From Pyxidicoccus sp. MSG2 (GTDB taxonomy: Bacteria; Myxococcota; Myxococcia; Myxococcales; Myxococcaceae): a stretch of 64,000 bases of DNA. The DNA lies in assembly GCF_026626705.1 (NCBI RefSeq), contig NZ_JAPNKC010000001.1:9318001-9382000 (forward strand), read 5' to 3'. Below the pieces are notes generated by a model. That model made no database searches and had not been told where the DNA came from. It worked only from the letters and a program-made list of their open reading frames with translations. Shown piece after piece: positions 53,535 through 62,467 of the stretch; the first letter of the stretch is position 1, and every line of letters starts with the position of its first letter. The translations under genes were made by a program, and so were the position numbers.

Positions 53535-54719
53535 TCACTTCGCCGCGCCACTCGGAGGAGATGACGACTGTGCCGGTGGTGGGCCACGCAGAGCGAGCAA
53601 GCGGCAGCCAGCCTGAGCACTGCCGACGAGACGCCAGGGCACCGAGTAGAAGCGCTTGTCGAAGAGGACGTGGCTGTCCTGGTGGACGCGTGCGGACTTC
53701 CAGACGACGGGTGTGAAGCACCTGGCGGGTAGCGGTCCGAGGGCGGGCAACTCCTCCTCGCGGAAGACGTCCGCGGGGCGCCGGCCCGTTTTTCCGTGCT
53801 GCCGGACGTTGGCCACCTCGGCCAGCCACTTCTTCAAGTCCGCGCGCACGACGTCCACGTCCTGTCCCTCGTGGCCCTTGACGAAGTTGGACTGGGCGTA
53901 TTAGACGCCCGCCTCCACCTTGCCCTTCTTCTGGGGCGCGTACGGCGGCGTCGGGTCGACTTTGAATCCATAGTGCCGGGCCACCTCGCGGTAGCTGCGG
54001 TTGAGGGCGGACGGCTTGCCCGGGGTGAAGGCCTCGCGCAGCACGGCGGTCTTCAAGTTGTCCGGCACCACCGTCTCCGCCACGCCGCCCAGTGCCTCGA
54101 AGGACTCCACGTGCAGCCGCAGCCACGTCGGCAGCGACTGCTCGAAGACGACGTCGGCCACCAGGTGGCGGCTGTGCGCCAGCACCAGCACGAAGACCCG
54201 CGCCTTGCGCAGCACCTTCTCCCGCAGGCGCAGCAGTTTTGCCCACGTAGCCGAAGTCCACCTGGGCCACCTCGCCGGCCGCTGTCACCACGGGATGGCG
54301 ACCTCCTCGGCCCGCACGCCCCGAGCCTTGCGCACCTGCTGCACCATGCGCTTCGCTGCGGAGTAGCTCGCCGAGAAATCCTCTACTTCCAACTGCAGCC
54401 TCTCGTGGATGGCGCGCGGCCCCAGTCCCTGTGTCAGCCACGCATCCACGCGTTGCTGCCACAGCACCAGCGACGAGGTTTGCTGGGGCGGCAGCCTCGA
54501 CGGCAGGTGCGCCTGTATCTGCTCCTTGAGTGCCTCCAACTCGGGCACCTCGTCCTCCGGGCCTTCGAGCACTCCGGCAGCCGAGAGCGCCGCTCGGTAC
54601 GTCCTCTAAGTATTCGGGCCCATGCCCAACAGTCGCGCCACCTCGTGCGCCCCCGTCCCCATGCGGTGCAGCCGCACCAATTCTCTCAACCTGTCCATGT
54701 CGACTCTCCGCTGGCTCAT
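53535..54719 (-). pseudogene. istA: decayed IS21-family istA transposase
   Basis: Fragments of one IstA are read in order on the minus strand: HTH start MSQRRVDMDRLRELVRLH (from ATG 54719) to in-frame TAG 54606; then LKEQIQAHLP...WQQRVDAWL to 54285; a frameshifted VAQVDFGYVGK (DDE core, first Asp), then back to frame for KARVFVLVLAHSRH...VPDNLKTAV; TAA at 53901; then AEVANVRQHGKTGRRPADVF and RFYSVPWRLVG to 53535. At least two in-frame stops and two compensating frameshifts; no istB seen. 53347-53534 holds no recognisable gene. Present as a remnant, not mobile. Confidence 0.85.
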
Positions 54720-55040
54720 CCGCGCGCGTCCCTGGCCGCACCGCTTTGGCGGTGCTCGTGGACGCGCGCGAATGCACGGGATGACTGGCCGGGTAGGCGA
54801 CTGCCTCACCTACTGGCCGCGTTTCTTCCATCCACCTCTGGGATGAACGGACCGCCGGCCCAGTCGCTTCGGCTCGCGATCCGTTTGGCCGACTCTGGGG
54901 CGATCCGTTTGGCCGCCCCCGCTACGAACAGCTTGGGTGACCCGGCTGCGATCCTTTACCCCGGCCCGTCACACTGCCCGGATGCTTGGGGTAGACTCCA
55001 CCGCCATTGCCGGGACGCGCTCAGCAACGCGAGGGGAACC
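54720..55040. other. intergenic region with IS21 end, no gene
   Basis: Between the istA remnant and the large membrane-protein gene. It holds the 16-bp direct repeats described separately. The sequence up to the GAGGGGAACC ribosome site of the next gene is non-coding by eye. Confidence 0.5.
54876..54915. repeat. 16-bp direct repeat pair near IS21 end
   Basis: GCGATCCGTTTGGCCG occurs at 54876-54891 and again at 54900-54915, identical, with a 24-bp period. IS21-family elements carry multiple short repeats at their ends that bind the transposase, so this likely marks the upstream terminus of the remnant. It lies about 157 bp before the istA start. Confidence 0.6.
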
Positions 55041-57449
55041 ATGCGCACCGACCACCGGAGCGTTCGCATTGGCGTGATGACGATGTTGGCTACCTGTACG
55101 GCTCTCTGGGCTTCCGCCGCGCTGGGTCAAGCTCCGGCAGCGCCCACGCCCATCCAGGTGGTCACTGCGCTGCCCGTGGTGCTGGGCGTCCGGGACCCGC
55201 GGCAGCCCTCGGAGCTACGGACCCTCGAACTGCGCGTGAACGACGGCGCGGTCCCCACGGCCTTCCAGGTCATCGAGGCGCGTCTGCCGGAGCGGCCGGA
55301 TGACTTCTCGGCGGCCTTCACTCCCGGCCCCGTCGACGTGAAGGCCCCGCTCCCGAAGCTGCCCATCACCGTCCACCCCCCAGCCATGCCCTTCACGGGC
55401 ACGTACACGGTGCGGTTGCGCCCCGTGCGCGACGGGAAGCCCGAGCCGGCACGGGACATCCAGCTCACCTTCCAGCGGCCTGCGGCCCGGCTCCGGGTCC
55501 AGGGGCCCTGGCAGTTGGAGCACACCCTGGGTTCGGACAGCCTCGCCCCCACGACGCTCCTCATTGAGGAGGCCTCGGCGCTCGCCCATGTGAACCTTCC
55601 CCTGCCGGTGGCGGGCCGGCTGCGCGGCCCCGGAGGAGAAACGCTGTCTGCGGAAATCCGTTTCACGGCGAGCCTCGCGCCGGATGCAGGCAGCGGTGAG
55701 CTAGGCGCCGGCCAGAAGCTGGAGCTGGTGCCCAGGCTGGAGGGCAGCGTCCCGCTGGGGGTCTCCACGGGCACCGTGAGGCTGGAGTCGCCCCAGCTCG
55801 CCGCGCCCGTCGACGTCGACTTGAGGCTCGTCAGCCGGGCTCCGCTGTGCTGGCTGCCCATCACCATCATCGGCGGCATCCTCCTGGGGCTCATTTACCG
55901 CCAGTGTCTTGAGGAGTGGCAGAAGTCCGACGAGGCCCTCCTCGAGGCCAGCAAGGTCCATGCGCGCCTCGAACAGCTCGCGGCGTCGGAAGCCGACGAG
56001 GGGGTCCGCAACAAGGTTCGCGCGGCGCTCCAGCCCCTCACCTCGGCCATCCAGTCGAAGGCGGGCGCGGACGGGCTGACAGCGGCCGCGACGAAGGCGG
56101 GTGAGGCCGTGGATGCCGTACTGGCCGAGGCCGAGGAGCGCCGCAAAGCAGTGCGGACCTCCCTCGCCACGCTGGCGAGTGACCTCAGCCATCCGGCCGG
56201 CCACTCCCCGGCCATCGCCAAGCTGCTGGGCGAGGCCCGGCGGGAGCGCGAGGCCCTCCTCGAACAGCTCGACAGGGGGCATGTCGAGGGCCCGGAGAAG
56301 CGGGCCGGTGACCTGCGGCCGGAACTACGGGAGAAACTGGGACGCGCGCTTGGAGACCTCATCACCTCACTCTCGCGGGACGTGGACTCGCTCGGGCCGT
56401 GGCCGGACACGGCGATTCCCGACGGTATCCCGACCCTGAAGGGAGTGCTGGCCGAGGCGAACACCACGCGGGACAGCGCGGACCTCGCGGCCCTCATGCA
56501 GTCTGCTCTGAAGGTCGCCCGGAGTGCCCATTCGCTCTTCGTACAGACCGCCCGTCCGGAGGTCGTCCGCGTCACCGAGCGGGCGGTGGACGCCCTTGGG
56601 CTCAAGCCAGACGACGCGAGCCTCGCTCCGGTGCAGGAGGCCTTGCAGGCGGTCCTGGCTCCGGCCGCCGCCGAGGAGGGTCCGCCCTATCCCGCCCTCA
56701 CCAGCGCCTTGGCGACGCTCTCAGCGAGGCTCGTGGAACTCATCGGCGCGAAGACCGCCGCTGCCACCAAGGCCACCGTCGAGGCCGCGTTGAAGACGCA
56801 CGACTACGTCAAGGCGGCGAAGTCTGCGAGGCCGGTGCTTGAGTCCTACGGCCCCACGGCGAAGCCACCCACGGGGCAGCTCGCGCGGCTCGCGGTGGCC
56901 AATCTCATCGCGGGCGGAACGCAGCCCCTGGGGGCGGTGCACATCTTCCAGCTCATCGGGCCGCTGGAAGCTGCCGTCGGGCAGACCATCGAGCTGAGGC
57001 CCCTGGTGGAGCCCGCCCCACCCGAGGGCGTCCAGGTGGCCTGGAGGATCCTGGAAGGACACGTCCGCGAAATCGAGCACGATGGTAGCCGCCTTGTCGT
57101 CATGGCCCAGGCGCCGGGCCCCCTGCGCGTCATGGCCGAGCTGCGCGACCCACGGACGCAGGCGCCCATCTCTGCGGTGGGGGTGGTTCGTATCCTTCCC
57201 TCGGCATCGGAGCTGGCGGCCATGGACATCCGGAAGCGGCTCCTGCGCCGCGAGCTGCTGATGACTGGCCTCGTCGGGCTCTTCATCGCCGCGGGCGGTA
57301 CCCTCCTCTTCTCCGAGACCTTCCACGGTTCCTGGAAGGACATCCTCATCGCCGCGCTGTGGGGATTCTCGGTCGATATCGGCACGACGCAGTTGCGGCA
57401 GTTGGCGCAGCCGCTGACCTCGCAGCAGATTCCGGTTTCCAGAAAATAG
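55041..57449 (+). CDS. large three-TM protein with periplasmic and coiled-coil domains, unknown
   Basis: An 802-residue protein from ATG 55041 (GAGGGGAACC upstream). Signal peptide (MLATCTALWASAALGQA); an about 240-residue exported region rich in beta-type sequence (FQVIEARLPERPDDFS, TGTYTVRLRPVR, QLTFQRPAARLR); TM at 271-289 (WLPITIIGGILLGLIY); a long helical, probably cytoplasmic region of about 400 residues; a further beta-like patch (VQVAWRILEGHVREI); and two C-terminal helices at 741-758 and 768-785. No catalytic motif recognised. It heads a possible operon with two caspase-fold genes and may be their envelope partner or scaffold. Confidence 0.75.
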   Translation: MRTDHRSVRIGVMTMLATCTALWASAALGQAPAAPTPIQVVTALPVVLGVRDPRQPSELRTLELRVNDGAVPTAFQVIEARLPERPDDFSAAFTPGPVDVKAPLPKLPITVHPPAMPFTGTYTVRLRPVRDGKPEPARDIQLTFQRPAARLRVQGPWQLEHTLGSDSLAPTTLLIEEASALAHVNLPLPVAGRLRGPGGETLSAEIRFTASLAPDAGSGELGAGQKLELVPRLEGSVPLGVSTGTVRLESPQLAAPVDVDLRLVSRAPLCWLPITIIGGILLGLIYRQCLEEWQKSDEALLEASKVHARLEQLAASEADEGVRNKVRAALQPLTSAIQSKAGADGLTAAATKAGEAVDAVLAEAEERRKAVRTSLATLASDLSHPAGHSPAIAKLLGEARREREALLEQLDRGHVEGPEKRAGDLRPELREKLGRALGDLITSLSRDVDSLGPWPDTAIPDGIPTLKGVLAEANTTRDSADLAALMQSALKVARSAHSLFVQTARPEVVRVTERAVDALGLKPDDASLAPVQEALQAVLAPAAAEEGPPYPALTSALATLSARLVELIGAKTAAATKATVEAALKTHDYVKAAKSARPVLESYGPTAKPPTGQLARLAVANLIAGGTQPLGAVHIFQLIGPLEAAVGQTIELRPLVEPAPPEGVQVAWRILEGHVREIEHDGSRLVVMAQAPGPLRVMAELRDPRTQAPISAVGVVRILPSASELAAMDIRKRLLRRELLMTGLVGLFIAAGGTLLFSETFHGSWKDILIAALWGFSVDIGTTQLRQLAQPLTSQQIPVSRK

Positions 57450-57471
57450 CCGCAGGCGGGAGAAGCACGTC

Positions 57472-58653
57472 ATGTCGCTGGTGTTCGACAAGCGGGCGGA
57501 GCGGAAGACCGGCGGCACCCATGCGCTGATCGTGGGCATTAGCAGCTACCCACATCTACTGGGCGGCAGAGGCCCTCTTGCCCGGCAGCCTTTCAATCTG
57601 GGCCAGCTCTCCTCCGCAGCGCGCTCGGCATTCGACTTCTATCGATGGCTCGTCGAGGAGGCTGTGCTCCCCGAGCCTCTGGTGACCTGCCGGCTGCTGC
57701 TCGCGCCCTCTGAAATCGAGCTGGCACAAGTGCCCGAACTCCACGGGCATGCCACCTCCTGCGGGGTGAACGATTTCGTCCAGGCCGCCAGCGACTGGCA
57801 CCAGGACGCCAGCATGAGCGACGAGGGCAAGACGATCTTCTTCTTCGTCGGGCACGCCTTCCAGTTCGTCCGTGACGATGACCTGTTGCTCTTCCAGGAC
57901 TTTGGAAACGGCATCGGGCCTCTCTTCCGGAGCGCGGTCAGCTTCTCCAACATCTTCAATGGGCTCGCCGCGGGTGAAGGCCCCATGGCTCGCAACCAGC
58001 TCTACTTCGTGGACTGCAGCCGCAACCGCCCTCATGGGGTGCCCGAGAACGTGAGCTTCGGCGCCACGAGCGCGTTCGACGTATTCCTCGAGGGTGCGGG
58101 CCATCGGCGCAGCGCGGCGGTGTTCCACTCCGCCCAGCCAGGAGAGATGGCCTACGCCATCCCCGGTGAGGGCACCCTCTTCACGAGCGCCCTGCTGAAG
58201 GGCCTGCGCGGTGGCGCCGGCGCACCGGTCATGGAGACGGACGGTGGGCGGACAGAGTACGCGGTCACCGTCAATTCCCTGGCGCAGTGGATGAGCCTGG
58301 AGAGCAGCCGGCTCTCGCACGATCTCAACATCCTCCCGGGCTTCACTATGAGCGGCCAGCTCATGAGGGACCCGGTGATTGCGCTTCTGAAGCAGGCTCC
58401 GCGCGTCGAGCTCGAGGTCGAGTTCGAGCCTCCCGAGGCTGCGCCCCTGGCCAGGATCCGCATTGACGACGCGGAGGGAGCTCCCGTGGTGGAGACTCCC
58501 GCCGCGCTAGGGCCCCGCCGCTTCCACCTTCCCGCCGGGCTGTACATCGTTTCAGCGCACTTCGAGCCAGGGGCGCCTTTCAAGGGCGCGCGGTTGGTCA
58601 CCGCGCTCGTGCCACCTCGCCTCTGGCGGCTGAAGCTGAAGGTGCACAAGTGA
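57472..58653 (+). CDS. caspase-fold (C14) protein, probable pseudoprotease
   Basis: A 393-residue soluble protein 22 bp after the membrane protein. N-terminal caspase fold: HALIVGISSYPHL (strand 1), FFFVGHAFQF with His128 (the catalytic His; usual GHG is GHA), and YFVDCSRNRP where the caspase DACR signature is D181-C182-S183-R184, so the catalytic Cys position is Ser and a Cys sits one residue earlier. The C-terminus about 300-393 is a beta-domain (EVEFEPPEAAPLARIRIDD). It is a clear paralog of the next gene. The changed site suggests a non-catalytic or altered partner. Confidence 0.8.
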   Translation: MSLVFDKRAERKTGGTHALIVGISSYPHLLGGRGPLARQPFNLGQLSSAARSAFDFYRWLVEEAVLPEPLVTCRLLLAPSEIELAQVPELHGHATSCGVNDFVQAASDWHQDASMSDEGKTIFFFVGHAFQFVRDDDLLLFQDFGNGIGPLFRSAVSFSNIFNGLAAGEGPMARNQLYFVDCSRNRPHGVPENVSFGATSAFDVFLEGAGHRRSAAVFHSAQPGEMAYAIPGEGTLFTSALLKGLRGGAGAPVMETDGGRTEYAVTVNSLAQWMSLESSRLSHDLNILPGFTMSGQLMRDPVIALLKQAPRVELEVEFEPPEAAPLARIRIDDAEGAPVVETPAALGPRRFHLPAGLYIVSAHFEPGAPFKGARLVTALVPPRLWRLKLKVHK

Positions 58654-59867
58654 GCACGGGCAAGGTCATCCGGTTCTCCAACGCCGTGCCAGGGGTTCAC
58701 GCGCTGATTGTCGGGGTGAGTGAATACCCGTACCTGGTCGGCGATGATGCCGAGCCGCTCCCGCATCACTTCGGGCTGCGGAAGCTGACCTCAGCGGCCT
58801 CGACCGCCTTCCGCATCTACCAATGGCTCGTTTCGTGCGGGAACCGGCTGCCCCTGCCACTCGCGAGCTGCCGGCTGCTGCTGTCCCCGTCGGCGACCGA
58901 GCTGGCGAAGACGCCCGACATGGCGAAGGATGCCGAGCGCGCGACCCTTGCCAACATCCAGCGGGCCGCAGAGGCTTGGCGTGAGGAGGCGAAGCAGCAT
59001 CGAAGCAACATGACGCTGTTCTACTTCGCCGGGCATGGGCTCCAGCGAACCCGGGGCGACCATGTCCTCCTCCTCGATGAGTTCGGCGAGAGCCCGGCCC
59101 GGCGGCTCGGGCACGGCCTCATCAGCTCCGACCTCGTGGATGGCATGGCCCCCATTCCCGGCCGCGCCGACATCGCCAGGACACAGCTCTACTTCTTCGA
59201 TGCTTGCCGCACGGCCACATCCGAGATGCGGCACTATGACAAGCTGCCGGCAGGGCACCTCTGGGACGTCGAGGGGCTTGGCTCTGAGGCGGAGTTCGAC
59301 GACGACAGGCTCTCGCCCGTCTTCTTCACCTGCGTACCCGGGAGCCTAGCCTACGCCATCCCCGGCCAAGAGACCGTCTTCGGCAAGGCGCTCCTCGAAT
59401 GCCTCGAGGGCGGCGCCGGTGTCTTCAACCCCGACGAGCAGAAATGGGCCGTCACCACCGGTTCTATCAGCCGGTCGCTGGCGAAGCACCTCGTGCGCAT
59501 CAATCAGTATTACGGCGTGAATCAGATGTTCCGGGTCAGCAACCTGGGCCCGGACGCCGTCATCCACTATCTCGACGCGCCCCCCAAGGTCCCGGTCGAC
59601 ATCACCCTCACGCCTCCGGAGGCCCGCCCGTACACCCGGATGCGCATCAGCGACGCGGAGGACGAAGAGGTCCTCACACTCGGGGCACCAGTCCCCGAGG
59701 CGCACCGCGAGCTGCTGAGCGCGGGCAACTACATCGTGAAGACCGCCGTGGACACGCAGGCCGATGGTGCCCCCGTAGGGCAGTGCCTGTTGCCCAGGAG
59801 CAGGATCTACTCCGTGGAGCCCCCGGCGGCATCTATGCCCGTGCAGGTCCGGCTCGCGAAGGGCTGA
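58650..59867 (+). CDS. caspase-fold (C14) protease, intact dyad
   Basis: A 405-residue paralog from GTG 58650, overlapping the previous stop by GTGA. HALIVGVSEYPYL, FYFAGHGLQ with His129 and YFFDACRTAT with Cys186 give the complete caspase His/Cys dyad of bacterial orthocaspases, with substrate-pocket segment VFFTCVPGSLAYAIPG. A C-terminal beta-domain (VDITLTPPEARPYTRMRISD) matches that of its neighbour. It likely cleaves a protein target upon activation; the target and trigger are unknown. Confidence 0.88.
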   Translation: MSTGKVIRFSNAVPGVHALIVGVSEYPYLVGDDAEPLPHHFGLRKLTSAASTAFRIYQWLVSCGNRLPLPLASCRLLLSPSATELAKTPDMAKDAERATLANIQRAAEAWREEAKQHRSNMTLFYFAGHGLQRTRGDHVLLLDEFGESPARRLGHGLISSDLVDGMAPIPGRADIARTQLYFFDACRTATSEMRHYDKLPAGHLWDVEGLGSEAEFDDDRLSPVFFTCVPGSLAYAIPGQETVFGKALLECLEGGAGVFNPDEQKWAVTTGSISRSLAKHLVRINQYYGVNQMFRVSNLGPDAVIHYLDAPPKVPVDITLTPPEARPYTRMRISDAEDEEVLTLGAPVPEAHRELLSAGNYIVKTAVDTQADGAPVGQCLLPRSRIYSVEPPAASMPVQVRLAKG

Positions 59868-60016
59868 GCGCCCGTGCGCTGGCCCCACGGCGTTACGGCA
59901 GGACGCGCTCGCGTCGCACCGGGAAGCAGCACGTGCCGGCCGCCCCGGCGGCGCTCCTCGGCGGGCCCGGCTGGTACGGGTATTGATGTCATGCATGCTT
60001 CCGGGAGGAAGCACGC

Positions 60017-60785
60017 ATGGCTGGAGACAAGATCGACTTCGTGCGCCGGAGGGAAACGCTCCCAACCCTGGGCATGACGTGCTGCGCGACAAGATCGGCC
60101 GCATCGTCGAAATGGCGCGCATCGCCAAGCCGGAGGTCAAGCGGTTCCTCAAGGCCAAGAAGGAAATACTGCTTGAGGAACTCAAGCGCAACACGCTGGG
60201 CGAGGTGACGCGCATCGAGAAGAGCAAGAAGATCCTCGACATCTATCTACCAAGCGAACGTGAACGCGCTGTCGGGCTGGAGGGGGAGCCAGATCCAGGA
60301 GGAGCTTGAGCGGCGGTTGGCGGCGAGGTCATCGTCCGCCCTGCGGGATGTCGCGCAGCTCCTGAACTCCCGTGGGGAGATCCTCCACTACGTCATCATC
60401 AACGACGTGCGCTACGTGCCGAAGGAAGACGGCTCCAGCTCGAGGACCCCAACCTCGTGTACACCCGCCTGGGGACGGGAATCAGGAAGGACTACGTGAG
60501 GGACGCGCGGGGCATCTTCTCGCGGCGCTTCGTTTCACGTACCTGCAATGTCTGGCAGATGGATGCCCTCGTCACCCATGGCGCCATCGAGCCGCGCAAC
60601 ACGTCCGATGTGTTCGGCCCCAAGCGACGGTGTTCGACCTCCATCGGGCCACCGGCAATGTCCCTGACGGGCGAGGGCCCGGTGCCAGCGTGGGCCCCAG
60701 CACGCCGGTGATGCTCCAGGACCGGGACTTCCTCCAGGTGCGGGATGGCAGCGGCCCCAACCAGCGGGCCCTGTCGACCACGTGA
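60017..60785 (+). pseudogene. frameshifted gene (about 256 codons)
   Basis: Starts at ATG 60017 with GGGAGGA at 7-nt spacing: MAGDKIDFVRRRETLPTLG, then the frame moves four times: to DVLRDKIGRIVEMARIAKP...EKSKKILD, to YQANVNALSGWRGSQIQEEL...INDVRYVPKEDG, to LQLEDPNLVYTRLGTGIRKDY...NTSDVFGPK, to ATVFDLHRATGNVPDGRG...RALSTT, ending TGA 60783-60785. The pieces are not interrupted by stops, so the decay is recent, or the shifts are sequencing errors. Product unrecognised. Overlaps the next gene by GTGA. 59868-60016 holds no gene. Confidence 0.75.
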
Positions 60786-61264
60786 GGGCGGAGGACCTCG
60801 CGGCGGAGCACTCCGGGCATCGCAAGGCCATCGTCCGGGGGTTGCTGGAGCTGCCCGGCAACTGGAGAGACCTGCAGCGGCTGGCAAGGCGGCTGCTGGC
60901 CGCGGGCCTAGTGTCGAGCAACTACGCGACGTTCGTGCTCAAGGACGAAGACGTCCAGCGGAAGCTGCGCTTGCTCCGGGACGAGGAGGGGGAGGCCCGG
61001 GCCGGCGGAGGAGGGGAGGGGGCGCCCCGGGACGAGCTGCCGTCGGTGGATCGGTGTCGGGAGACGATCCGAGAGGCGCAGCAGTCCGGCAGGGAGGTGC
61101 CCCTGGATGAGCTGACGGATGAATGGGTCTGGCTCCACCTGCAGGCGGCCATCGACGTCGCGGGGAGCGGGAACAAGGCGGCCTCGCTGCTCGGCTTGAG
61201 CCCGTCCACGCTGAACTCGCACCGGCGCCAGCTTGAGGTCAGGCGGAAGAGGCGCGGGGGCTGA
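60782..61264 (+). CDS. protein with C-terminal Fis-type helix-turn-helix
   Basis: A 160-residue protein from GTG 60782. N-terminal helical part beginning RAEDLAAEHSGHRKAIVRG, an acidic Gly-rich linker, and near the C-terminus SGNKAASLLGLSPSTLNSHRRQL, a Fis/NtrC-type HTH, flanked by basic residues. Could be a DNA-binding regulator of the surrounding module. No receiver or AAA domain. Confidence 0.6.
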   Translation: MRAEDLAAEHSGHRKAIVRGLLELPGNWRDLQRLARRLLAAGLVSSNYATFVLKDEDVQRKLRLLRDEEGEARAGGGGEGAPRDELPSVDRCRETIREAQQSGREVPLDELTDEWVWLHLQAAIDVAGSGNKAASLLGLSPSTLNSHRRQLEVRRKRRGG

Positions 61265-61339
61265 CACCTCGGCGGGGACCAGCCTATACTTCTAGTCGAG
61301 CGACGGGGTCCGCTTCCCACGTGGGCGCAGGGTGCTGGC

Positions 61340-62467
61340 ATGAGCGGCAAGACAGAAGGCCAGGACCCGACCGTGCCGAAGCGCGTTCCCATCGAGCGCA
61401 TGGCCGAGCAGGCCTCCCCACTCGTGCTGAAGCGCGGTCCCGCCGAGCGCATGGCCGAGCAGCTCTATGGACCTACCGGTCTCGTTCGCGCACGCAGGCG
61501 CCCGGATCCGCCTAGGCTTGCGAGCGGAAGCAAGCCTTATGGGCAGCAGATCGAGCGGCCGAGTGCTTCCTTGAGAGATGCCCCCTCCGTCAGGGAGGCC
61601 CTCCACTCCGAGGATTCACAGGCGGATGCCATCGAGGAGCGCGCCGAGGAACTCGTACGCGCGGGTCACCTGGAGGGAAGACTTGAGCAGAGCCGTGAGG
61701 AGGCCGTCGGGAGGCTTGAGGATGCCTATGCGGCCAGGAGTCCCCACCTCGCGCTCTGGCTTGAGGCCTGCGGGCGGCTCAAGGCTGCCGGAGCGGCGCA
61801 CATCGTGGAGGAGGTGCTCACCGCGAGCGACGGTTCCCTGGATGAGGTGCTCGTCGAGGCCATCGACGCTGCCCCCATGGTCATCCGGTCCTCGGAACAC
61901 CCTGAGCGGGCGCAGCGGGTGTCCGCGCGGCTGGAGACCCTGGCTGAGCAGTCACTGGGCCCGGAGCCTTTCATCGCGGCCCGCGCGTTGATGGGAGCCG
62001 CTCTGCTCGTGGGGCCTGCTTTCTGGCCCCGGCTCCACCCGCGCTTCACCCGCTGGCCGTCCACGCAGCTCGACCTGACCCTGAGGACCGTGTGCCGTCA
62101 GCTGGGCGCCGTGCGGCCACTTGGCGCGCGGGGCCAGCTCCCGGAGGCGGCACAGCTTCGTCAGGCGGCACTCAAGTTGGAGGCGCGATTGCGGGCGGAG
62201 GACTCCGAGGACGCTCGCTATACGCGCTACGAACTCGTGGTGCTGCTGGGCTGGCTCTGGCCGGCTGCGCCGCTGGAAGAGACCGTGGGGTTGCTGCATG
62301 AGGTCTACACCCGGAACGAGCCCATCGTGCGCGTGGGGGCCATCAGCGCCGCGCGGACGCTCTGCATCGAGCAGAGCGTTGCCATCTCCATGCTGGCCGC
62401 GGCGCCCCAGGGCTCGAAGTTGCTCCAGGCCGCAATGGCGTTCCGGGAGCCAGGACGTTCCGCATGA
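61340..62467 (+). CDS. hypothetical helical protein, 375 aa
   Basis: An Ala/Leu/Arg-rich soluble protein. Residues 13-46 contain two copies of a 17-residue repeat (VPKRVPIERMAEQASPL, VLKRGPAERMAEQLYGP) encoded by 33-bp near-identical repeats. The rest (about 100-375) is helical, with HEAT-like segments (YTRYELVVLLGWLWPAAPLEE, VRVGAISAARTLC). No function recognised. It is translationally coupled by ATGA to the next gene. Confidence 0.6.
   Translation: MSGKTEGQDPTVPKRVPIERMAEQASPLVLKRGPAERMAEQLYGPTGLVRARRRPDPPRLASGSKPYGQQIERPSASLRDAPSVREALHSEDSQADAIEERAEELVRAGHLEGRLEQSREEAVGRLEDAYAARSPHLALWLEACGRLKAAGAAHIVEEVLTASDGSLDEVLVEAIDAAPMVIRSSEHPERAQRVSARLETLAEQSLGPEPFIAARALMGAALLVGPAFWPRLHPRFTRWPSTQLDLTLRTVCRQLGAVRPLGARGQLPEAAQLRQAALKLEARLRAEDSEDARYTRYELVVLLGWLWPAAPLEETVGLLHEVYTRNEPIVRVGAISAARTLCIEQSVAISMLAAAPQGSKLLQAAMAFREPGRSA
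61379..61462 (+). repeat. tandem 51-bp-period coding repeat
   Basis: Two 33-bp near-identical segments at 61379-61411 and 61430-61462, differing at about four positions, with a 51-bp (17-codon) period. They encode KRVPIERMAEQ and KRGPAERMAEQ. Confidence 0.6.

Noticed and set aside
53386..54831. 481-codon minus-strand frame across the IS21 remnant as a real gene
   Set aside because: It only contains pieces of IstA in the wrong frame (for example VAQVDFGYVGK); the rest is shadow sequence.
53796..55040. Upstream extension of the 802-aa membrane protein
   Set aside because: Antisense of the istA remnant; signal peptide at 55041 fixes the start.
60017..60785. Programmed ribosomal frameshifting
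   Set aside because: Four shifts in about 770 bases without slippery heptamers are better explained by mutation or sequence error.
61379..61462. CRISPR array
   Set aside because: Only two imperfect copies within a coding frame; no spacers or cas genes.
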